From Mermis nigrescens (taxonomy: Eukaryota > Nematoda > Enoplea > Mermithida > Mermithidae), in the NCBI GenBank assembly GCA_036768485.1, contig JAVLUZ010000401.1, forward strand, positions 744,001-808,000: 64,000 nucleotides of DNA, given 5' to 3'. A model generated the notes under the pieces. It was not told where the DNA came from. It worked only from the letters and a program-made list of their open reading frames with translations, and made no database searches. Below, piece by piece: positions 23,750 through 36,569 of the stretch (position 1 is the stretch's first letter; each line of letters opens with the position of its first letter). The position numbers and the translations under genes were made by a program.

Positions 23750-25181
23750 CTAAAAAAAGATATTTTGTATTACATTCTTCAGATATTTCAACTACATTTG
23801 TATTTCGGCTCACATAAAACATAAACAGTCAATCACATGTCTGTGAATAGTAATGATCAAATGCATGAAAGGTAAAGACGCAGTTTATTGACGAGCTAAA
23901 GTAGAAACTATTACTCAGTTCTGTAGACTTACTTTTTCCCAAATTAGGCCTTAGGCTAATCCATTGACGAATGAGGCAAGGATTCAGGTTACCAGTAATC
24001 AGGACTAAAAGTACTAATATTGGTTAGAATATTTTATACTAATTTTATTAACTTATTTAATAGTATTTCTAATTTTATTACTTTCCAAACTTACGCTTGA
24101 ATTAAATATTCGACAAAATACCGTCATCGTGTTTAGAAAACAGACAAAAACAACAAAAAGTGCTTAAGGCTTGCTATTACATTGCCTAAGCTGTATCTCT
24201 CAGAATAAGGTTAGTTAGAAGCAATTTTTTGCCAAGACTTAATCAAACTTCTTCTAGCTTACAGATTAAATCGCAATACGATTTTGATTTAAGCTTAATG
24301 TTTTATATTGTTTAGGTAAATATATAGTTATGTAAGTTTAAATTTATGAAGAAAAAGACATATAATGTCAAAATTTTTTTTACGAACCTTGTTTCCCGTT
24401 TTACTTTACACTAATTCCGAAAGATCACCTGCTATCGCAATAGCTTTTCGAGAAAGTCTGGTAAAAGTTCAGTGAAATGTGTTGATAATAGAAATTAATG
24501 AAATTTAGTAAATAAAAATAAGCCTCGAATAGGGCACGGAACGTCAAAAATTTCGATAATTTTCGTGTTAAAAAACTTTAAGGATGTAAAAATTTATTAT
24601 AAAACACGTATTCTACTTCTAATAATGTTCGCTCTGTGTTTTGAATTAATTTTATAAGTAGACCACGCCTATGGGTTCCACAAATATCAGAGATCATTTC
24701 CGCCTCACCGCGAGACAAAAAAAGTTCAGGCTAATTCTTACTGCAATTAAAAAAAGGCCAATATTCGCACGTAAATAGAAATTAGTCATTGCATTAATCA
24801 CTAAGGCGTGTGTAAAATAATTGAAGCAAAGAAACATTCGAAATAAATATCAATGCACGTTAATTTTGTTTATTCGCAGATTGTTCCGGAAACAATTTTC
24901 TAATCGGACGATATAACAGGTGAAAATAAGACTTGCGCGTAAACGATAACAAATTGAAAATTATTCTAGAGAAATTCGTGTTACCCACTAATGGAATTTT
25001 AATCAGACAACTAAGCACTTACGAATAAACAAGATAAATAGCAGCATTTACTAAAAAAAGTGTTATCGAACAAATCATGAAGCTAGGATTGTGTTAAAGT
25101 GAATTCGTTTAGAACAGTCATGAAATTTCAGTTTATAATGAGCTAGTACTACACATGTAATCGCTTTAAATCTTGGGTGGA
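23750..25181. other. No gene recognised
   Basis: AT-rich sequence, no element identified. A first exon of the astacin gene could lie here or beyond. Confidence 0.35.
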
Positions 25182-25189
25182 GTTCTACA

Positions 25190-25449
25190 CAAACCTGGGC
25201 GTAGAGGGGGTTTGGGGGTATGCACCCCCCACAAACCAAAATACCCCCTCAGAAATCAAAAGACCCCCCCCAGAATTCAATTTTTGAAAATTTTTTTCGT
25301 GTTTTTCGCAATTTTTCGATGCCAATGGATAGTGCTTGATGAGAAACGTCGAAAAGGATGTTTTTATCGCCATACCACCATTTTTAAGGCCATTTTTGAC
25401 CTTCAAAAAATCTTGCGACCCCCCAGAATTTGCTCGCTGCCCACGTATG
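25190..25449 (+). mobile_element. MITE-A copy
   Basis: CAAACCTGGGC..GCCCACGTATG with an exact 8-base duplication gttctaca at 25,182-25,189 and 25,450-25,457. Confidence 0.92.
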
Positions 25450-25457
25450 GTTCTACA

Positions 25458-27100
25458 GCCATTTTTAGGGGGAGGGAAAGATATCTCCAATTTTCGGCCC
25501 AAAACGGCCAAAAAACGCCTAAAAACAGCCAAAAAATTCGATTTTTCCCCAAAATTGATAAGGGGGTCGAACATTTCGAAGGGATGGCTTACTTTGGGTG
25601 GGCATGTATGCAAAGCGTTTTATACAATCAGTTTATCACCATTTTTTCTGATTTTTTGTTGTATCTGTATCTTGAACTTTGTCGAGTCTCATGTTAGCTT
25701 CGGTCACATTGTTTTTAATGCTATAAAAAGTAAATGTCAGTGAGGTATCAACGTTTCTTGACGATTTCACAGTCATATCACAAATCTAGGTTAGTGGTCT
25801 ATTTCTTTTCAAATGTAGCATTCCCTGGTTGTTTTCAATACAATACAAATCTATTATATTCTTTTTTTGCTCGAATGTCCACCATGTTCCTACGTTTATT
25901 CATTGAAAACAGCTTTTAAATTTTACTCTCCGAAAAGTAATTTTTGTGAAAAATCACACATGTACGTATTTAGAAAGGGCATAGGAAATTCGAAAAATCA
26001 CATAAAAGGAAAAAATGATCGATTCTGGGGACCTAACAATGTGTTGGTGCTTTTCAGATTCTATAGAATGATACAAACCATCGATGGCTTTAAAGCATAC
26101 GTATTCTTAGCGGATTAGGGGTTGAGGAGGTTTAAGGTCACCTTCAATGGCAACTGACCCTTGCGAAATGGCTGCGAAGAATTATTGCTCCATTTTTTAA
26201 ACTTTTTTCAAAGTTTGTTACATTTTTACGTTCTAGAAAGAGTGAGCATTGTCTTAAAAGGTCAGAAAACAATGTTTTTAGCGGATACCCATCGTAAATG
26301 TTTTGAGCCTAACCCCCTTCCCTACCAGAATCCCCCAAATGCGACCACCCTTACTTGTTTACTTCGAGAATTTTTGAAACTTCTTTAATGTTTTCACGCA
26401 ATAGAAAAATCAAAATTTATCTATATTGTCAAAATAGTGCTATCAAAGTGTATTTATTTTTTCACCTCCGAAAAATTAGTCTCAAAATTCTTAATTTATC
26501 CCTAACCTCCACAATTTTTGTGGTATAAATTAATAACTTTTAGCTTCAAACCAGAATCAATTTTAAATCCCAAAAAAGCGAAGTTGCATATTTAGATTTT
26601 CTTGCGGTTTTTCACTCGAGGGTGTAAATATCAGTGCTTTGCAAAAGTAATTCACTTTTAAGACCGCATCTCGTTGAAGAATTGTCAAAAGCAAGCATGT
26701 AGAATGGAAGCTAAATTGAACAAATGCAAACGAGAGAGGAGAAAATGTTTGCTGGTGCTCTCGTTTGAAGCTCATATGCTATAAAATTGTACACAGATTA
26801 AACACTTTAAAAATATCGTGCCATGCTTAAATAAAACATATCGTGACTTTACATCGGCATGATTTAGGGTGTAATCAAAAGTGAAAAGTAAAAAACTTAC
26901 GCAATGTTAGGTCAGATGGCTAGCGTGAAAAAATGGGTCACTTAGAAACTCTTGGCTTGATACACGCAGCTCGAATTTTGTCACCGCATTTACACTCGTT
27001 ATTGATAATTTTACTTGTGGAGAAAATACACCTACTGAGTGGATTAAACCGTTCGTAAATTCGTTTTGTTCTCTTAGTTTTTTCTATTATTTCTCGGCAC
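25458..27100. other. No gene recognised
   Basis: Several 60-130-codon open frames without family motifs. Frame 26,938-27,120 (minus, Cys/Lys-rich) follows the receptor remnant and might be its tail, but no splice junction supports this. Confidence 0.3.
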
Positions 27101-27107
27101 TTGCAAG

Positions 27108-27662
27108 TCAGGCTGACCAACGTAAGTTATTTAATCCATTTCTAAAATCTTTAACGCAAGTGTAGCAAATGAACAGAAAGATGACACCGTCGGTCGATTT
27201 AAGCACATTGAACCAGCCGGTAAATACGAGTCTAAGATGAGGCGACCCTGCCATGGCCAAAGTGGTCCAGCCCACGCTGTGACTGACGCTGGTCAGTAAA
27301 TGAAGCAGGCTGATGAACGCCAACACTTTGGTCACTTGCTTGGCGGTATTCCGCCTTATCATGACCATGCTATCATTGTATTGCTGATCGTTCGTTCTAC
27401 AATTAATGTACAGCACGGTAACAAAGTAGATTACAAATGTCAGGGTGTCTATTGTGATTCCGGTGATTGCGTAAAACGATACCAGTTTCTGGGCAAATAC
27501 AAGGATTCCCGAACAGTGAAGACGGTGTGCTGGTCAGCATGATGAATTAGCCAGATCAAGGAGCAGTAGAATGAAGCCAATAAATGCGGGCTAATGATGA
27601 ACACTAAGGTACTGCTTCGTTTGTGAAGCGCACAATGAAAGGGAAAAAGTATGGCGTAAAAT
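27108..27662 (-). pseudogene. Seven-transmembrane receptor remnant, TM4-TM7
   Basis: Minus strand from acceptor TTTCAG at 27,665-27,663. The first frame reads FYAILFPFH (the segment after the DRY position), then a hydrophobic TM4 (TLVFIISPHLLASFYCSLIWLI) and an extracellular loop. The frame changes near 27,500-27,540. The next frame gives TM5 (FYAITGITIDTLTFVIYFVTVLY), a basic loop, TM6, TM7 (VIFLFICYTCV) and KDFRNGL. This is a rhodopsin-class layout without the NPxxY motif. The subfamily is unknown. The frame change means a broken gene, a missed small intron or an assembly indel. Confidence 0.5.
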
Positions 27663-27730
27663 CTGAAATTATAAAGGAGTAAATAATGCGCCTTGAAAAA
27701 AAGCATGTTAATGCACAATAAGAATGGGAC

Positions 27731-27863
27731 CATAGGTGGGTGGCACAAAAATTGAGAGGGGTGCAAGAATTTTTCAAAGGTCAAAAATGGCTCCATAAAG
27801 GTTGGTATGCTTTTTTAATTCTAGGGGTGGATGCATATCCCCAAATTCCCATGCCCAGGTATG
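27731..27863 (-). mobile_element. MITE-A, internally deleted, in a receptor intron
   Basis: CATAGGTGGGT..GCCCAGGTATG, 133 bp, with an exact 8-base duplication aatgggac (27,723-27,730 and 27,864-27,871). It lies between the receptor exon candidates. Confidence 0.92.
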
Positions 27864-27883
27864 AATGGGACTACGATCAGCAC

Positions 27884-27985
27884 AGGTCAATCGCGATAGC
27901 AGCAGTATCAATGCATCTGGCACCGGCGGCGATGTCAATTAGTAAATGTGAATGTAGATGTGAATCAATTCTCCTGCATGTTTCT
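27884..27985 (-). CDS. Possible TM3 exon of the receptor
   Basis: Minus frame ..HLLIDIAAGARCIDTAAIAID ends at a possible donor CT|GTGCTG. Joined in phase to the acceptor at 27,662 it would place an intron at the classical DR^Y position of animal receptors. The Arg of DRY is not present. Donor weak; start unknown. Confidence 0.35.
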
Positions 27986-28327
27986 CCAACAATTTAAGTA
28001 TTTATTCCACGATTGAATTTCTGAAATAAATATATGAATCGGACAATACTGCTTCTTATGTGCTCACTACGAAGAGATATTTTTCTTCCACTTCCATTGA
28101 TTTTTTCACCACAACAGAACAATTTAGGGATTACTCAAGATTAACTGCCCACCAGAAATTCCACACTCGAAAAAATATTTACTGGAGGAAATATTATGGT
28201 AGTATTTAAAAAGAACTGCGGTGAAACAATAACAGTAAATAAAAAAGATAACATGTGAAGGCAAATATTATAATAATTACATACATATCTCCTCTTGATC
28301 TTAATAAATCTCACGCCTCCCATGAGT

Positions 28328-28530
28328 AGGCAGCACCCAAATTCTGAGGGAGGTTGAAAGATTTTCCAAAGATTGAAAAATGGCTTTAAAAATGGTAATA
28401 TAGCGAAAAACACCAATTTTCAACGTTTCTAATCAAGCACTATCCATTGGCATCAAAAAATTGCGAAAAAAAACTAAAAAATTTTCAAGAATTGAATTCT
28501 GGGGGTTATTTGCTTTCTGAAGGGAGTAAG
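28328..28530 (-). mobile_element. MITE-A, truncated
   Basis: Head GAGTAGGCAGCACC and interior match the family; the far end is missing after AGGGAGTAAGGTATTTTGG. Confidence 0.6.
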
Positions 28531-28539
28531 GTATTTTGG

Positions 28540-31370
28540 TATACGTACTCAAGTTAGCACAGGCACTGGCATCGGTGCCTAAGTATCGGCACTGGCAAAA
28601 AAGGTGGCATCAGTTTTACCTCTAATGTGTACTTAAAAGCACGTCTTCTTTGGGGTTTATGGCAGTTTGATCAAAAAATAGCTGCTGAGTGCTGACTATA
28701 AGTATTCATGAAAAGTTGACACCTCTTTGGCTGTTGATCCCCCCATATGCTGCTGACTCCGGATTCCCAATGTTCCCAAAAATCGCAGGAAGTGTAATAT
28801 TAGAATTGTTTTTTTGTTATACTTTGGCTAATAAGTGTTACAGTTTTGCAGTTAGCGCCAATGTATGTATAAATTCTTGACTATATTCTATTCAAGGCGT
28901 ATCAAAAATTTTTTTACAAATTTGAATGAATGTGTTGTATATTGCCTTTACTTTATCAATTCTTTGTGAGTACTTTACATTCTAAAGTGTTAGATAGAAA
29001 GAACATCATTAAAACATAAAGAATAGTTTTTTGACGTGTAACTATTTTTCAAATCAATGAAAAGGCATTTGAGACACTTCTTTAGCTATAATAATAAGTT
29101 TTGATGTATATCAGCCCTGGCTTTTCAGGTATTCACAGCTTATAAAAAATTTATGCAGCCCAAAGAAGCATCCGAGCTTTGGTCAGAAACGGAAGCACGT
29201 CTTTCTTGAAAGTCGTTTTTACTCCCTTAACTTTGATTTGTTTCAAACAGCAATAAGTGAGGGTAGGTAAGTTAGAAAAGTGGTAATTTTTATTAATAGT
29301 TCTATCTGAAATATTTTACAATAAAAATGAAAACAGAGAGAACAAACTCTGATTAAATTGATCAATTCACAGCTTAAACATGTTTTTCTCCGATCCATCA
29401 TTTTCAGCTATAAACTGTACGTTTATTTGCAAAAAAAGATTCATTAAACCTAATCTTTTATATTAAATTAGTGAACCCTCATAAAGATGTTTTATGCAGC
29501 ATGCTTTAGGTGCTTTACTATTCTGTAAGCTTGTGATTCCTCTGGTCAGCTAACTCAGAATATATGAAATTTTTAATAAGTTGTTTTCACTTCAGACTTT
29601 ACACTTAAAGATATATTTATAGAAAACTGATGAATGTTAATTCTTAGTATTTGCTGACTAATACAAAAAGCTCGGCTATTTACAATGTTGTTCTTGAAAG
29701 TCTTCCGTTTTTTCGCAACCCAAGACTATTTAAATATTCAGGGTGTTGCGTGTATCTGTTCCATACTCCATTTCTCAATAGCTACAAGAGTTTTCATGTA
29801 GACAACAGAATTTCACCTGGTAATAAAAAAGACATATAAGTTTCAAGTTTAAGATCACCAAAATTTATATCATATGAGTATTACACTTCTTTATAAGCAA
29901 AATAATGTTCTAAACTTATAAATAATGGTCACGACATTGAGCAAAACTTTTCAGCATATTCTGACTTCAAAATTGTCAAAAGCGTAAAAAATGCGTTCTT
30001 TTGATGCTTGAATGCTCGAAGGGTGCACTATGCACACATTGGCTTTCATCATTTACAAAGACACAAATCATGGGTCAAGTTGAGAGCTCTAGGAGGACGA
30101 AGCATGCAATCACGTTAAATTCTAAACCATACATAACTATTGTTCCATTAAATATTTAAGAACTGAAAAATCACATAGTTCATGCTACTAAAGCTGCGGT
30201 TAAAACCATCAAAAAAGTCTTGCTTGAGTACTTGTACCATCAACATAATAATAACGCCTGCATGTTGGATCAGAAAAATATTTTTTTGTTCAAAACGGGC
30301 ATGTATCAGCCGGACTAAAGTTTTTACGTTATTCTTAAAAATTTTTAATAAAGCAGCAGGGGCAGTATGGCATCGGATCAACATAGAAATGTTATACACG
30401 TATGTAGATGGCGCTGGCATTTAACTTAATCCGTAAGCCAATGTTTTAAGTTGCACTAAGCTCTGCTGTTTGCAGCCAAGCTAGTCTTACTTCCTGTTTT
30501 TTGAAATTGGAAAGTTCTTTGTGCACAGTTTTGTTCTGAAGTCATTGAGCACATTTTGTATCGCATGATCAAACCATTAACTTACTATTTGGTTAGCTTG
30601 CTGCATCAATTTTATGTGCTTTTAATTTCGATCAACATAAAATTATCAGATAGGTACAGTACATTTAAATTCAATCAACAAAAATTTTGTTTATGTTGAT
30701 TCTATTTGAAAAGCACAATTTTTTAAATCAGATCAATATGAAAAGTTTGTGTCATGTTGCGCATATTTGAAGTTAAATCATCATAAAATTTTTATGTCCC
30801 TGTACTAAAATTATTATAGCTTCAAATTACACATGGAAATTTTATGTTGATCGAGCGATTTATTTTTCACAGTGTGCCTCATTTGAAGTTTCAAGAAAAA
30901 GTGTCGGTCACATAGATGTGTATTTCTAGCGTGATTTCAAATTTGACACTGAAACTCTGCAAGATAAAACTGCTTGCATTTGTAATCTGGTAATGTTTGA
31001 TGCTTGATCAAAACTATGCAATTATTGAAAAGCAAAGTATGAAACAGATATGCACGCCACCATATATAAGGCAATATTTTCTGTTTCCGAGTTTTCATCC
31101 TTACGTATCTGACGCTGTGAATTGTTGATCGCCTAAATTAAATTTTGTTCATGAGACAACATAACCTCTAATTTTTTGATATTTGTAAATCTATAGAAAC
31201 TGTTTAACTGAAAAAGTAGGTCTTCACAAGCCAGAGAACGTTTGCAGTCTCTCATTTTCCTTCATTTGCTGCATTTTTCCCTTTTTCACAATAACGTCTT
31301 GCCAACAAAGCAATGTAAAAAAATATTTCTTTGCCCAATTCATCATTCGACCATTTCTAAGCACTGTTTT
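28540..31370. other. No gene recognised
   Basis: AT-rich; open frames up to 91 codons with no motif. Around 30,640-30,850 the phrase GATCAACATAAAATTTT recurs loosely. Confidence 0.35.
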
Positions 31371-31375
31371 TTGTA

Positions 31376-32095
31376 CGAGACAAAGATTTCGAGGCTCGTG
31401 CAGAGATTTCCGGAGCCATCTTTGTACAATGTACAAAGACTTTTTGGGGCAAAGTAATTATAATTTTAACGTTTTTTGGAGTATTTTTTAGCAAAATTTC
31501 TAAAAATTTTCGGCGCTTCGCGCCGAGTATCATAATTACATTCTAGTTAGCTCCAAGCGCGGGCTTTTAACACTCCAAAATCTATCTGTAAGCATCTTTG
31601 TACAGATTGAAGCATCTTTTACATCTATTTCTACTGTTTTATAAAGATTTTATGCAGAAAAAGAAGTATTATACAACTTTGTGCTGTTTTCTGCCATTTG
31701 AAGATAAAATTGACTCTTTGCGTTGCATTGAATTCATAAGAAAATCGGGTGTATATTATGAGATTCAGTCAGCATATTGCAACTGCTTATTATTTTTAAT
31801 TGTGTAAAACAAGTCATTTTAACTTACTGAGTCGAATTTTATGTGTAATTTCAACGTAAGACTCATGAAAATTTTGGCGTTCCGGGCCGAACTAATATAA
31901 GCAACTGAATTTAGGACAAAGTTACACCTTTTGCGAAACGTGCAGGTCACGGAAAACAATATAGTAGTATGTTAAAATGTGTACATTCAATTGCGCTATC
32001 TATACATTATATGTGCAAAAAAATTTTTGCTCATACAAAGACTTTCCCGGAGATCTTGGTACATGTATAGAGAAGCTCGTACAAAAAAAACAGTG
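31376..32095 (-). repeat. Diverged relative of the 12.6-13.3 kb hairpin repeat
   Basis: Contains CATCTTTGTACAATGTACAAAGAC at 31,418, the hairpin CGGCGCTTCGCGCCG at 31,511-31,525, CATCTTTGTACAG at 31,590, and a second GTACATG/CTCGTAC cluster at about 32,035-32,090. The orientation is opposite to the 12.6 kb block. Confidence 0.5.
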
Positions 32096-32339
32096 TTTCT
32101 AAGGTTTAAGTTCACTCTAGACCAAAAGAGAAAAACAACATCGTGTATTTCACTGCTTTTAATTTTTTATTATTTCTTTGGCATGCTACTTTTTTAACAG
32201 CGCATTGCTTCAAATAACTAGAAAATAACTTTGGGTTTTGGGACAATCAAATATAATAGAATCAAATTTCTAGCTTCAAGTAAGACACAAAGTAAGAATA
32301 CAGAACTAAAAATATTACAAAGAAAAAACATAAAATTAC

Positions 32340-32719
32340 CTGCACACGCCGAGTGCTAAATTTTGAACAAGCCGTGCAAGTCATCAAATAAACAAATGGC
32401 GCTTGTATAATAACGCATTTCCAAGGCATGATGAGTTCGCCATCGCCGCTATAATAGTTTAACAAGTGCCAGAAATTGATAACAAACTTACCAGAAGACA
32501 TGGCTATTTCGGACGCCAGCCGGAAGCAAATTAAGGAAAACCGGCATATCGTAGTTGAACACAATGGGCATATGTCACCAGTACCAAAACACAAGCAATT
32601 ATATTGCTCACGCAGGTTAACAATTTTAATACGAATGAAGGCAGCAGGATATCGTAGTAATTCTATCGATAACATTTGAGTGATATTATACTGCTTATCG
32701 GATTCGTTCTCTGCCATTC
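32340..32719 (-). CDS. Unassigned exon candidate
   Basis: Minus frame open for about 126 codons between an acceptor TTTTGGCAG and a strong donor GTGCAG|GTAATT. The product is Cys-rich with one or two hydrophobic stretches (CVIIQAPFVYLM) and ends CSKFSTRRVQ. The final part faintly recalls insect-type gustatory receptor C-terminal regions, but I would not assign it. Could be a chance open frame. Confidence 0.3.
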
Positions 32720-32726
32720 CTGCCAA

Positions 32727-33390
32727 AACACCTGCCAGAATTACAACCTAAATAGCCGCAAGTCTCAGTCATTACATAGCACGCTATTTACTTCAAAAGT
32801 TGAAAAACTCCCTGCATCAGAATTCTATTTTTAGAAACATTTAGGGCGATTGTTGGTGATTTCAACTGACCACATCATAGAATTTTTTTAGTGTTTATGT
32901 ATGATCTGGATTCCCGAAATCTGAAACCTCCAAAGAACTCGATAAACACCCAAAATTAAATTTTAAGGCCAATTTTCTTAATTAAGCCCCATGGGACTTC
33001 CAGAATTTCGTTGTTGCTACTATTGGTCCAATGAGACCAAGTTACCAAAAATTAATACCAAAATTTGATTTTGTGGAGTTATTGAGTTCAAGGGGTCCCA
33101 GATTCCAGGAGGGGGATTCCTGACCAGACATGAACAGGAAAAATGGAGAGGTCTAGACCCCAGAATAGAATAGATTTTAGAATTATTTATTATTTCAGAT
33201 TTATTATATTGTACCATTTATTATATTATATTTATTATATTATTATTATTTATTATTCTAGACCCCACATGGTCTGAATACCTAGAACCTGATAGAATTC
33301 CGGCGAGTTGTAGTCAAAGAACTTTTTCACTTTGCTAAAGTCACGATAACAATTAACTGACTTGATGCAAAACTGAAAAGGATTTTTTCA
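32727..33390. other. No gene; AT-rich tract
   Basis: Contains a TTTATTATA/TTATTATT low-complexity tract at 33,183-33,265. Confidence 0.5.
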
Positions 33391-33399
33391 GTGAATTCA

Positions 33400-33590
33400 G
33401 CCCCTCCCCTCCTAAGCCCACGTGCGGTGATATGGCAAGGAACCTCCATTTCTCAACGTTTTTCATTGAACACCATCCATTAATATCAAAAAAATTGTGC
33501 AAAAAACAAAAAAATTTCAAAAAATGAATTTTGGGTAAGATGATTTTGATCTCTGGGGGGCATACACCCAAAAACTCACGCGTAGGTCTG
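33400..33590 (-). mobile_element. MITE-A remnant
   Basis: Matches the family interior (AACGTTTTTCATTGAACACCATCCATT..ATTTTGATCTCTGGGGGGCATACACCC..TCACGCGTAGG) with worn ends; no target duplication seen. Confidence 0.55.
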
Positions 33591-34022
33591 GTGGTAATTA
33601 GTAAATCACAGAAAACTTAACCTACAACTTAAGTCTTCACGATTTTTTTGCTATCCAAATGTCAAAAAGAGTTTAAATGCCATATAAACGATTTTTTTGT
33701 TGTACCACCATAATTTTAAGCAATTTTAGTTCAATATGACTGCATTTTATCACTTTTGACACTAAAAACTACTGATATTGATGAGTTTTGGGTGCGCTTC
33801 AGATTAAAAAACACATAAAATTATTAATCCGTCGCAAAACTCAGGAAAAACTTTGACTTGTTTTGAGAAATGACGGAAAGAACGTCCTTTCAGCTCTAAT
33901 CGCCGGACAGTAGCTGCCTGTCTGATTCTCCTGGGGAGCAATACGCCTTTCAACCCATAAGTTCTTGTATGGAACTCGTTGACAATCAAAATTGATCGAA
34001 TTGATCGACTATCTGAGTAGCG

Positions 34023-34201
34023 CAGGGGCGGATTTCGGGGTGGCCGCTCCCTTCCCATTGGCCCAAAATAGTGCGCAAAATTAAGGATTTTTGAGCGATT
34101 TTTAGCAATTTTCGGGTTAAAACGGCTAATTTTTCCGCCCAAGTCAGGGTTCCGCCTCCCTTAGGGGTACCACCCCTTAGAAAGTCCTGGATCCACTCCT
34201 G
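34023..34201 (+). mobile_element. MITE-B copy
   Basis: CAGGGGCGGATTTCGG..GGATCCACTCCTG with an exact 8-base duplication gagtagcg (34,015-34,022 and 34,202-34,209). Confidence 0.92.
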
Positions 34202-34734
34202 GAGTAGCGTGACATGTAATTTTGAATTTTGTTTATCTTTGATTTGTTTACTTGACAGTCTTGCTTTATCTTTGTACTTTTATTTTGTTCTTTATTTACA
34301 GTATTGTTCTTGATGTACCATTTTCTTTGACAGTCCGTCTCGCTTTTGTAGTGCAGTAAAAAACAAAAAAAGGAAAAACACACATTGGAATAATGTTGAA
34401 GAGAAAAAAGGAGGAAACGAAAAATGAATTTCAGCACAATTTATCCTCATGTAAATTCCTGCTTATCGCACAGCAAAAAATCTAGGCCGAAGCGTCCTAA
34501 AGGCAATACGTATGGGCACGAAACATTTTAGGGCTAAATCTATTGGGCCAAAAGTTCAGGGGAAGGGGGGCGAAAATATTCAGGGTGACATGTTGGTAGC
34601 AAAATGTCGGCGGGTGAAATGTTGGGGGCGAATCTTCCGCAAACCGATTTTTGTGGTTTTTAACAGAAGTCTTATTTTTCAAAGAGATTTTTACTTCCAC
34701 TGGCATACGCAGGCAAATTTTTGCTAGTCCCTTC

Positions 34735-34850
34735 CATGTGGGCAGCATCAAAATTCGGAGTTCTGTGGTATGGCAAAAAAACATTAACGTTTCTCATTGA
34801 GTACTATCCATTTGCATCAAAAATTGTGAAAAAATTGCCAACAATTAAGC
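34735..34850 (-). mobile_element. MITE-A remnant
   Basis: CCATGTGGGCAGCATCAAAATTC..GTTTCTCATTGAGTACTATCCATT; the second half is lost. Confidence 0.5.
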
Positions 34851-34979
34851 AATATTTGATAAAATAAGTTAATAACACACATACGGTAACATGCTACAAT
34901 AATGACAGAAGTTCAAGAACGCGGATAGACAAGATTGTTCTGAATATTAACATTATCTTTTCTAAGCAGGAAAACCTCA

Positions 34980-36560
34980 CCTTATTTAAACATGATCAAA
35001 TGTTTCCAGTGTAAAGATTACACAAGTGTTTGCAATCTACTGTGACTGAAGTTAATTGCAGTGTAAATTTTAGACAACTACTGGATGTAAAAAACACACA
35101 GTCAGACTCGTAATCCAGGCCTTACAAAACATATTTTGAAAAAAAGTCGTTCTGCACTGCTTTTAAAATACAGTAAATTTGTAGTGTATACCATGCACAT
35201 CTACAATTAATGAATAGTGTAAACTTTACACGACTACTTGGTATAGAGAGAACTAATAGTCAGATTCGTAATCCCGATGTTTCATAGAACACTTTGAAAA
35301 AATCTTCCGCAACGCTCCTCAAATTTGAGTTAATTTTTAGTGTAACCTTTACACGACCACCGAGTATGAAAATTTAAATCAAATTCGTTATTCTCATATT
35401 ACGATGAAAAGTTTTAAAAAATTAATTCGCTACAATGGTCTATCAACAGATAAATATGAAATGTAAACCAATTCACACCACTATTGATTATTAGCAAACG
35501 CGCCTGACTGAAGTATGACGTTTGACCTCTGGCACATTATTAGAGTTGTTGATTATGTCCAAACTCATAAGCGGAGAACTTATCAGAAAAAGAACAAGAA
35601 ATACGATTAATACTTCAGATTTTTGACTGTACACCTCCCGATAAAGCTCAATATTGATGTGAATAAATTCAATTTTCTATGACATGTAGCCCTTGAAAGG
35701 TACTTTATTTTTATGCTACCGGACTTATCTCGGCATAAAAGCTGAGAAATCGGCGAACAAAAAAGAACTAAAACGTATTTTTCCATCATAAACCAGTATG
35801 TAAATTTATAAATCTGAAACTAAATTTGCATTAGAGTGTAAAGAAATTAAGTTCAAACCAGCTTATAGCCGTTAAAGCGTAGTGCATTTGTGTGTTGAAA
35901 AACTTTGTTTCACATCCAATTTGTGATATTGACCAATCAAAAAATAGTACAAAAAGTTTTTTCGCTGAACATTACACCCTAATTTCGAACTTTACACCTC
36001 CAGAAGTAACCCAATATTTATTTTTTAGACGCGATTTGCTGCGTCATGTAGTTTTTGTAACGTGGTTAATGTTTATTTCATTCAACCCATCCCGACTTAT
36101 AACCGGAGAAGTTGGCGGAGAAATCTGAGGCAAAACCTGTTTTTTACACCATATACTAGTGTGTGCAGTTTAAACCCCTATATCTAACTATGTATTGAGT
36201 GAAAAAACTTTACTGTTTGACTGAAAGTATCGCTTGAATCGTAGTATATTTCTATTAGGAAGAAACGTCTTAGGACTTATAACCGGAATCTTTGACAGAC
36301 ATTAATAAACTAAAAACATGACCAAAATCTGTCTTTATACCCATATATCTTTAAACTCTTTACACTGCCCTTCAAAAAATGTGGGATAATAAGACAGAAA
36401 ATTGCTATCCGAAGCATTCAATCGTCTTCAATTTAAAACCATTCAATTCTTTCACAGAAATGGAACAATACCGTCCTAAATTGCTAGATATTATAAGGTT
36501 ACAAAAAACTCTACACACTCATTACACACCCGATATTAAGTGTGAACAAATAAAAAAGCC
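34980..36560. repeat. Diverged dispersed repeat, copy 2
   Basis: Collinear with 8,755-10,620 in the same orientation (see that entry). Ends with CTCATTACACACCCGATATTAAGTG, matching CTCATTACACACTCGGCATTAGGTG at 10,577. Confidence 0.55.
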
Positions 36561-36569
36561 CTGATCGCG

